Origin: Elusimicrobiota bacterium
GTDB lineage: Bacteria; Elusimicrobiota; Elusimicrobia; Elusimicrobiales; Elusimicrobiaceae
DNA length: 9,905 nt
Reading direction: 5' to 3'
Assembly (NCBI GenBank): GCA_031259485.1
Contig: JAIRLH010000140.1
Location: 1 to 9,905, forward strand
The stretch's first letter is position 1, and every line of letters begins with the position of its first letter. This document shows, piece by piece, positions 5,042 through 9,905 of this stretch. A program made the translations under genes and the position numbers. Under the pieces are notes generated by a model. The model did not search any database and was not told the origin of the DNA. It was given only the letters and a program-made list of their open reading frames with translations.

Positions 5042-6900
5042 GGCTGGGTTTCCTTTTTATATTTTTTTAAAATTGCCGCCGCTATTTTGGCGGGAGATAT
5101 GCCGACGTCGTTATAAAGCTCGGCCTGTTTGCCGTGCTCGACAAAAATATCTTTTATGCCAAGGCGCAGCGCCCGCGCTCCGAGACCTGCGTCGCAGATA
5201 TATTCAAGCACGGCGGAGCCGAAACCGCCCGCCAGCATATTGTCTTCAACTGTAATAACGCGCGGCGCGGCCGCCAAGGCTTCTTTGATTGCCGCGCAGT
5301 CGAGCGGTTTGGCAAAACGCATGTTTATTACGCCGCAGTCAAAACCGCTTTCTTTAAGAATTTTTGCCGCGTCAAGCGCAGGGCGCACGCAGTTGCCTAT
5401 GGCCAGGATATTTCCGTCTTTGCCTTTTTGCAGCCATTGCGCTTTGCCTACCGGCAGGGCCTTCATTTCTTTATCCATTTCAACGCCCGCGCCGCTGCCG
5501 CGCGGGTAGCGCAGTATAAACGGGGCTTTTGCTTCAAAAGCGGTTTTCAGCATGTGCTGAAGTTCGTTTTCATCGGCAGGCGCGGCTATAATCACTCCGG
5601 GTATATTGCGGAACAAGCTTATGTCAAATACGCCGTGGTGCGTGGGGCCGTCTTCGCCGACCAGTCCGGCCCTGTCCAAAGCGAAAACCACCGGCAGATT
5701 CTGCAGCGCGACGTCCTGCTGTATCTGGTCATAGCAGCGTTGCGCGAAGGAAGAATAAACCGCTACGACCGGCTTAATGCCCTGCGTGGCGAGGCCGGCC
5801 GCGAAAGTCGCGGCGTGCTCTTCGGCTATTCCGACGTCGTAATAGCGGTTGGGGAATTTATCGCGGAAGACGCTCAGGCCCGTGCCCTCGGGCATAGCGG
5901 CGGTGATGGCGGTAATGCTTTCGTCCTCCTGAGCGAGTTTTATCAAAGCCTGAGAAAAAACTTTGGTGTAAGTAATTCTATCGCTCGCGCCGATGGCTTC
6001 GCCCGTATCGGCGTCAAAAACGCCGAGTCCGTGGAATTTAACGGGTTTTGCCTCCGCCGGCGCGTAGCCTTTGCCTTTTTTGGTGACCGTGTGCAGAATG
6101 ACTGGGCCCGAGACATCCTTGATTTGGCGCAGGATATTTACCATTTCGCCAACATTATTTCCGTCCACCGGGCCGTAGTAGCGGAAGCCCAGCTCGCCGA
6201 ACAATGCGTCCGAAAATAAAATCGCCCGCGCGGCGCGCTTTGCTATTTTCGCGGCTTTGTTGCTTATTTTGCCGACCAGTTTTGCCGCTTCGTCCTCCGC
6301 CGCGAGCATGTATTTTTTGGTCATCAGCTTGGTCAAAAAAGTGCCCAGCGCGCCGACGCGGTCGGATATAAACATCTGGTTATCGTTAAGGATTACGAGC
6401 AAATTTGTCTTTAACTGCCCCGCGTTCTGCAATGCTTCATAGGCGAGGCCGCCCGTCATGGAACCGTCGGCCACTACGGCCACGACTTTATTGGTTTCTT
6501 TCTTCTGGTCGCGCGCCATGGCCATGCCTAAAGCCGCGCTTAAAGCCGTGGAAGCATGGCCGGCGCCAAAGGCGTCGTATTCGGATTCGTAAATTTTTAG
6601 AAACCCGCTAAGCCCGCCTTTTTTGCGTATGGTATTAAATTTATCAAGCCTGCCCGTGAGTATTTTGTGCGCGTAGGCCTGATGGCCGGTGTCAAAAACT
6701 ATTTTATCTTTCGGCGTGTCAAAAACATAATGCAGCGCGGCGATCAAATCCACCGCGCCAAGGCTGGACCCCAAATGCCCGCCAGTGTTGCTTATGGTTT
6801 TTATTATGACTTCGCGGATTTCCGCGCACAGCCGCGGGAGCAAAGCCGCGTCCATAAGACGAAGCTGCTGCGGGTCGGAAATTTTGTCCAGAATTTTCAT
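5038..6900 (-). CDS. dxs: 1-deoxy-D-xylulose-5-phosphate synthase
   Basis: First enzyme of the DXP/MEP isoprenoid pathway: condenses pyruvate and glyceraldehyde 3-phosphate to DXP with thiamine diphosphate. Length is 620 aa, as usual. GGHLGSSLG (40-48), the thiamine-diphosphate site from ADGSMTGG (144-151) to NDN (172-174), FHGLG (289-293), YDVGIAEEHAATFAAGLA (354-371, with the conserved glutamate at 360) and EDGPTHHGVFD (416-426) are all visible. The usual GDG of the cofactor motif reads ADG, a mild change. The gene starts with ATG overlapping the prenyltransferase stop by one base (TGATG). A ribosome binding site AGGAG lies 6 nt upstream, inside the previous gene. It also feeds thiamine and pyridoxal synthesis in organisms that have those routes. 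Confidence 0.97.
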   Translation of the reverse strand: MKILDKISDPQQLRLMDAALLPRLCAEIREVIIKTISNTGGHLGSSLGAVDLIAALHYVFDTPKDKIVFDTGHQAYAHKILTGRLDKFNTIRKKGGLSGFLKIYESEYDAFGAGHASTALSAALGMAMARDQKKETNKVVAVVADGSMTGGLAYEALQNAGQLKTNLLVILNDNQMFISDRVGALGTFLTKLMTKKYMLAAEDEAAKLVGKISNKAAKIAKRAARAILFSDALFGELGFRYYGPVDGNNVGEMVNILRQIKDVSGPVILHTVTKKGKGYAPAEAKPVKFHGLGVFDADTGEAIGASDRITYTKVFSQALIKLAQEDESITAITAAMPEGTGLSVFRDKFPNRYYDVGIAEEHAATFAAGLATQGIKPVVAVYSSFAQRCYDQIQQDVALQNLPVVFALDRAGLVGEDGPTHHGVFDISLFRNIPGVIIAAPADENELQHMLKTAFEAKAPFILRYPRGSGAGVEMDKEMKALPVGKAQWLQKGKDGNILAIGNCVRPALDAAKILKESGFDCGVINMRFAKPLDCAAIKEALAAAPRVITVEDNMLAGGFGSAVLEYICDAGLGARALRLGIKDIFVEHGKQAELYNDVGISPAKIAAAILKKYKKETQP

Positions 6901-7895
6901 CAGCAGCTCCTGCTTATTATAAATTTTGCCATATCTTCAAGCGGCCGCAAGTCTTTTGCGTTTGTTACGGCGGCCAATGCGGCCAGCCCTTCTTTAAACG
7001 CGCGCGCGGCGGCTTTTTTGCTCTCTTCCAAACCAAACAGCGCGGCATATGTGAGCTTTTTGTTTGCCGCGTCGCTGTTGCTTTTGCCCAGCTGCTTTTG
7101 CGATGCCGTGGCGTCCAGGATATCATCCACAACCTGAAATGCAAAACCTATCGCCCGCGCGTATCTGCGCATATTGTTGAGGTTTTGGCCCTGCGCGCCT
7201 GCAAGCAGCGCGCCGGTTTCAACGGAAGCGGTTATAAGCGCGCCGGTTTTGTTTTTGTGTATATATTCAAGTACCCGCGAGGCGGAAACTTCTCTGCTTT
7301 GCGACGGCAGCAGGTAATAAATCGGTTTTTTGTTTTTAAAATATTTAAGCGGGCTTAATTTTGCCGCGCGTTTGCTTTTACCTTCAAGCAAACCTTCCGC
7401 AAAAATATCCGCCGTCTGGCCGCCAATCATGCCGCCTGCGCCCGCGTAATGCGCCAGCGCGGCGCAGGCGCGCAGCGTATTGGCCGCGCCCACGGCTTTC
7501 ACCGCGCCGTTGCGCGTGATGACTTCAAAGGCATAGGTCAAAAGGCCGTCGCCGGCCAGCAGGGCAATATCTTCCCCGAAGATTTTATGGTTTGTGGGTT
7601 TGCCGCGCCTTAAATTGTCATTGTCCATTGATGGAAGGTCGTCGTGGATAAGCGAATAGGTGTGTATCATTTCCACCGCGCAGGCCGCGGGCATGACGTC
7701 CGAGGATTTCAGGCCGAAGGCCTGAGCCGACCAGCATACTAACGCGGGCCGCACGCGCTTGCCGCCGGCTTCAAGCGAATAAGCCATTGCGTCTTTAATA
7801 ATTTGCGGCGTATTTCTTAAGAGTGAAATTTGTTTTTTCAGCGCGGTTTCAACTTCTTCGGCTTTTTTGGAAAGCAGTGTTTCAAAATTGTTCAT
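6900..7895 (-). CDS. ispA: Short-chain polyprenyl diphosphate synthase (farnesyl/geranylgeranyl type)
   Basis: Condenses isopentenyl diphosphate with allylic diphosphates to make farnesyl or geranylgeranyl diphosphate. The 331-aa protein has GGKRVRP (44-50), the first aspartate-rich motif HDDLPSMDND (84-93), GGQTAD (158-163), HKNKTGAL (213-220) and the second aspartate motif FQVVDDILD (253-261), followed by LGKSNSD. A bacterial-type FARM (DDx4D) fits IspA. The protein is about 30 residues longer than E. coli IspA because of a basic insert at about 172-206, before the HKNKTGAL helix. The ribosome binding site GGAGAGG sits 8 nt before the ATG. It is the first gene of the ispA-dxs-LOG operon. 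Chain length (C15 versus C20) cannot be fixed by eye. Confidence 0.93.
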   Translation of the reverse strand: MNNFETLLSKKAEEVETALKKQISLLRNTPQIIKDAMAYSLEAGGKRVRPALVCWSAQAFGLKSSDVMPAACAVEMIHTYSLIHDDLPSMDNDNLRRGKPTNHKIFGEDIALLAGDGLLTYAFEVITRNGAVKAVGAANTLRACAALAHYAGAGGMIGGQTADIFAEGLLEGKSKRAAKLSPLKYFKNKKPIYYLLPSQSREVSASRVLEYIHKNKTGALITASVETGALLAGAQGQNLNNMRRYARAIGFAFQVVDDILDATASQKQLGKSNSDAANKKLTYAALFGLEESKKAAARAFKEGLAALAAVTNAKDLRPLEDMAKFIISRSC

Positions 7896-7925
7896 TATTG
7901 CCGCCTCTCCATGACTGATATTTTT

Positions 7926-7934
7926 ATTATAGCA
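7926..7934 (-). promoter_or_regulatory. Extended -10 promoter of the ispA-dxs-LOG operon
   Basis: Minus-strand TGC-TATAAT is a perfect extended -10 element. It predicts a transcript start near 7919 and a 24-nt leader carrying GGAGAGG. The -35 position (CCCCAA) is poor, as expected where the extended -10 compensates. Confidence 0.65.
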
Positions 7935-7940
7935 ATAATA

Positions 7941-7971
7941 AAGCCGCGTTGGGGGAGGCGGCGGCTTCCCG
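7941..7971 (-). terminator. Possible weak hairpin after the outer-membrane protein gene
   Basis: AAGCCGC (7941-7947) can pair with GCGGCTT (7961-7967), or alternatively GGGAGGC with GCTTCCC across 7953-7970. On the minus strand TATTATTG follows rather than a clean T run. Placed 4-30 nt past the stop at 7975, it may act as a weak terminator before the next promoter. Confidence 0.35.
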
Positions 7972-7974
7972 ACG

Positions 7975-8799
7975 CTAAAAATAAATACCGGCTTTCAGGC
8001 CCCATTCAAGCGTTTCGTTCTGCGGCTCAACCATTATGTAAACATTGGAACCGTCATACAGATAAGATTCGTCCGATTCCTGTATATGCCAGTATCTGAA
8101 GAAGGGTTCAAAAAACAGAGCGGTCTTTTTCAAACTCTTCTGGACGCGCAGGCTTACTTTTGCGCCATAACCCTCGGACTGTTGGTTGGTAAGGTCATTC
8201 AAGCCGAGCTGGCTCAGCGCAGAAGTCTGCTTGCCGAAGAGGAACCAATCAAACTCCCCGCCGCCGGCAAGCGCCCAGCCATTGCCCAGTTTGGTTTTTA
8301 TATTCATGCCCAGCGGCATGTAAAAATAGGTGGAAGTCCTATCATACCCGCCGTTGCCCTTTTCGCCGCTTTCGTCCATAAGATAACGCAGGCCAAGGCC
8401 GATATAAGGCGCAAAAACAACGGGGCCGCCGCCCAAATCCGCGCCGAATTTGACATTGGTCTGCGCGAACCAGTCGGTTATGTCGTAGGTATAATGTTTG
8501 GAATAAGTACCGGTATTTCTATAGTACAACCAGCCGTCATAATCCACGCTGCCCGTCATATAAAGTATATCCGCGGAGAAGAAGGACTTGCCGTTATTGC
8601 CCAGCCCGCGGCGCAGATACTCGGCAAAGACGCCGTACATCTGCCCGTCAAGGCGCATGGAATGGGACATTTTAGGCTCTTTATAGGAATATGCCGCTGT
8701 TTCCAGCGCGACGGCGAAATTATGCTTTTTCTCCTGCGCATGCGCGCAGGGCAGAAGCAGCGACGTTAATAAAAAAAAGATGTAATATTTTTTTGTCAT
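7975..8799 (-). CDS. Outer-membrane beta-barrel protein, function unknown
   Basis: A 274-aa secreted protein. Residues 1-21 form a signal peptide (KK, then a hydrophobic FFLLTSLLLPC core, cleavage after AHA21). The mature part is rich in Tyr, Trp, Gly and alternating hydrophobic residues, with stretches that look like amphipathic strands (FFSADILYMTGSVDYDGWLY, VVFAPYIGLGLRYLMD, KVSLRVQK, ALFFEPFFRYWHI). It ends in GLKAGIYF, a C-terminal phenylalanine strand of the kind recognised by the barrel assembly machinery. The near-N-terminal YSYKEPKMSHSMRLDGQMYG pattern (38-57) recurs in uncharacterised barrels of anaerobic bacteria, as far as I recall. Length suits about 8-12 strands. Ribosome binding site AAGGAGA is well placed. 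No substrate or pore role can be assigned. It is divergent from hydF by 41 nt. Confidence 0.85.
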   Translation of the reverse strand: MTKKYYIFFLLTSLLLPCAHAQEKKHNFAVALETAAYSYKEPKMSHSMRLDGQMYGVFAEYLRRGLGNNGKSFFSADILYMTGSVDYDGWLYYRNTGTYSKHYTYDITDWFAQTNVKFGADLGGGPVVFAPYIGLGLRYLMDESGEKGNGGYDRTSTYFYMPLGMNIKTKLGNGWALAGGGEFDWFLFGKQTSALSQLGLNDLTNQQSEGYGAKVSLRVQKSLKKTALFFEPFFRYWHIQESDESYLYDGSNVYIMVEPQNETLEWGLKAGIYF

Positions 8800-8824
8800 A
8801 TATTCTCCTTTAAGAAATATAAAA

Positions 8825-8834
8825 ATTATACAAT
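8825..8834. promoter_or_regulatory. Overlapping divergent -10 boxes for the OMP gene and hydF
   Basis: The minus strand carries a perfect TATAAT at 8825-8830 for the outer-membrane protein gene, and the plus strand TACAAT at 8829-8834 for hydF. They share two base pairs, so only one could be occupied at a time. Neither has a clear -35 box, and the -35 position for the OMP promoter would fall inside the hydF coding sequence. Confidence 0.45.
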
Positions 8835-8840
8835 ATATAA

Positions 8841-9905
8841 ATGGAAAGGTTATTCATCGGCATTTACGGCAGCGTAAACAGCGGCAAAAGTTCAATTATA
8901 AATAAACTCGCCGGTCAGGACATCGCGATAGTATCCCCGACGGCCGGCACCACCACGGACGCAGTCAAAAAGACTATGGAGCTAGACGGCGTCGGCCCGG
9001 CGGTTTTGATAGATACGGCCGGCATAAACGATACCACCGTGCTCGGCTCAGCGCGCGCGGGCGCCGCGGCGCGGACTTTGGATATAATCGATATGGCCAT
9101 AATAACGGCCGACTGCGGCGTCTTAACAGCCGAAGACCTGGCCCTTGCCGCTCGGCTGAAAACGCGCAAAATACCTTTCTTTATCATTAATAATAAAGCG
9201 GATTTACCCTCTTTTAAACCTTTGGTTTACGACGGCGCGGATGTTTTGGAATTCAGCGCGGCGCGCGCGCCCAACGCGGCCGCGATACTCGCGCTAATAC
9301 AAAAACACAAACCCGCGCATCTGGCGGAAAAACAAATTTTGCTGGACGATATTGTAAAGCAAGGGGATATTGTCGTCCTCGTCGTGCCAATAGACAGCGC
9401 CGCGCCTAAAGGCCGCCTTATACTGCCGCAGGTAAACGCGCTGCGCAATATTCTGGACAACCGCGCCGCAGCCGTAGTGCTGCAGACGGGCGAGCTTGCT
9501 GATTTCATCAAAACCGGCTTAAAAATAAGATTGGTGGTGACGGACTCCCAGGCTTTTAAAGAAGTAAGCGAAATCGTGCCGCCGCAGATCCCACTGACTA
9601 GCTTCAGCATACTCTTCGCGCGGCTGAAGGGGGATTTTGAACTTTTCCGCGCGGGCGTAAAAGCCATAGACAAACTGAAAGACGGAAATAAAGTTTTGAT
9701 ACTTGAATCCTGTTCCCACAGCGCCAATACCTGCGAGGACATCGGCCGCGTCAAACTGCCCGCGCTGCTGCAGAAAAAGAGCGGAAAAACCCTTAATTTT
9801 ACTATAGTTCCAAATCTTGAAAGCCTGCCCGCGGATGTCGGCGCATACGCGCTGGCCGTGCAGTGCGGCGGCTGCATGGTAACGCGCAGCCAGCTGCTCA
9901 CGCGC
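8841..9905 (+). CDS. hydF: [FeFe]-hydrogenase H-cluster maturation GTPase HydF (3' end cut by the window)
   Basis: HydF is the GTP-binding scaffold on which the 2Fe subcluster of [FeFe] hydrogenase is completed and handed to the hydrogenase; it works with HydE and HydG, not seen here. The 355 codons in view stay open to the edge; family members run to about 400 aa. The GTPase domain shows the P-loop GSVNSGKS (10-17), TAGTTTD (34-40), DTAG (58-61) and NKAD (118-121). The middle domain has VVPIDSAAPKGRLILPQV (181-198) and VVTDSQAF (232-239). The FeS domain has CSH (291-293), EDIGRVKLP (299-307) and CGGC (342-345). The His usually preceding CxxC is Gln341. The ATG at 8841 has no Shine-Dalgarno sequence. 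It implies an anaerobic hydrogen-producing or -consuming metabolism. Confidence 0.95.
   Translation, partial: MERLFIGIYGSVNSGKSSIINKLAGQDIAIVSPTAGTTTDAVKKTMELDGVGPAVLIDTAGINDTTVLGSARAGAAARTLDIIDMAIITADCGVLTAEDLALAARLKTRKIPFFIINNKADLPSFKPLVYDGADVLEFSAARAPNAAAILALIQKHKPAHLAEKQILLDDIVKQGDIVVLVVPIDSAAPKGRLILPQVNALRNILDNRAAAVVLQTGELADFIKTGLKIRLVVTDSQAFKEVSEIVPPQIPLTSFSILFARLKGDFELFRAGVKAIDKLKDGNKVLILESCSHSANTCEDIGRVKLPALLQKKSGKTLNFTIVPNLESLPADVGAYALAVQCGGCMVTRSQLLTR

Noticed and set aside
5134..6219. 361-codon + strand frame
   Set aside because: Lies wholly antisense to dxs, whose motifs are all intact; the peptide has no domain pattern. Long antisense frames are expected from GC-biased codon use.
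8086..8769. 227-codon + strand frame
   Set aside because: Antisense to the outer-membrane protein gene, which has a signal peptide, a ribosome binding site and a C-terminal barrel strand.
8862..8864. Alternative hydF start (ATT) downstream of GGAAAGG at 8843-8849
   Set aside because: The spacing is poor and it would remove the first strand of the GTPase domain before the P-loop; the ATG at 8841 is better.
9227..9901. 224-codon - strand frame
   Set aside because: Antisense to hydF, whose conserved motifs continue through this whole interval.

Overview
The window reads as a piece of a chromosome from an anaerobic, fermentative, Gram-negative-type (diderm) bacterium. It encodes an [FeFe]-hydrogenase maturase (HydF), an outer-membrane beta-barrel protein with a signal peptide, and isoprenoid synthesis through the DXP (non-mevalonate) pathway. 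The moderately GC-rich genes with AT-rich intergenic spacers, and the mix of families, would fit a gut-type Elusimicrobiota or a similar lineage. That placement is an impression, not something the sequence proves. No phage, IS transposase, CRISPR array or rRNA is visible.

Layout from left to right. (1) Positions 23-1557, + strand: a sigma-70 family factor overlapping apt (adenine phosphoribosyltransferase) by 4 nt. (2) 1599-2531, - strand: a membrane-bound GT2 polyprenyl-phosphate-type glycosyltransferase, convergent with apt. (3) 2532-3071: an AT-rich divergent promoter region, a 23-codon cationic mini-ORF with a strong ribosome binding site (2595-2666), then a gene-free block of nested inverted repeats of the 'GTCATTGCGAG' type. 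(4) 3072-3227, - strand: a 51-aa lysine-rich, histone H1-like protein with its own promoter and a perfect 15-bp terminator hairpin. (5) 3429-4156, - strand: tRNA-Gly(CCC), followed 24 nt later by a membrane-anchored protein with a C-terminal CBM48/AMPK-type glycogen-binding-like domain and its own terminator. (6) 4229-7895, - strand: a tightly coupled operon, prenyltransferase (ispA-like) - dxs - LOG-family phosphoribohydrolase, with overlapping stop/start codons and a terminator at the end. (7) 7975-8799, - strand: the outer-membrane barrel protein. (8) 8841-9905, + strand: hydF, divergent from (7) and cut by the window end after 355 codons.

Functionally this is mostly housekeeping: transcription initiation, purine salvage, isoprenoid precursor synthesis and chain elongation, envelope glycosylation, hydrogenase maturation. 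The less ordinary parts are the two genes that look leaderless (the sigma factor and hydF), the recurrent extended -10 promoters, the Gly-Cys-containing histone-like mini-protein, the cationic 23-aa ORF, the palindromic repeat block, the tRNA/CBM48 transcription unit, and local departures from consensus in the sigma factor, HydF, the glycosyltransferase and the prenyltransferase. I see no convincing new multi-gene system, and I rate these as individual leads.
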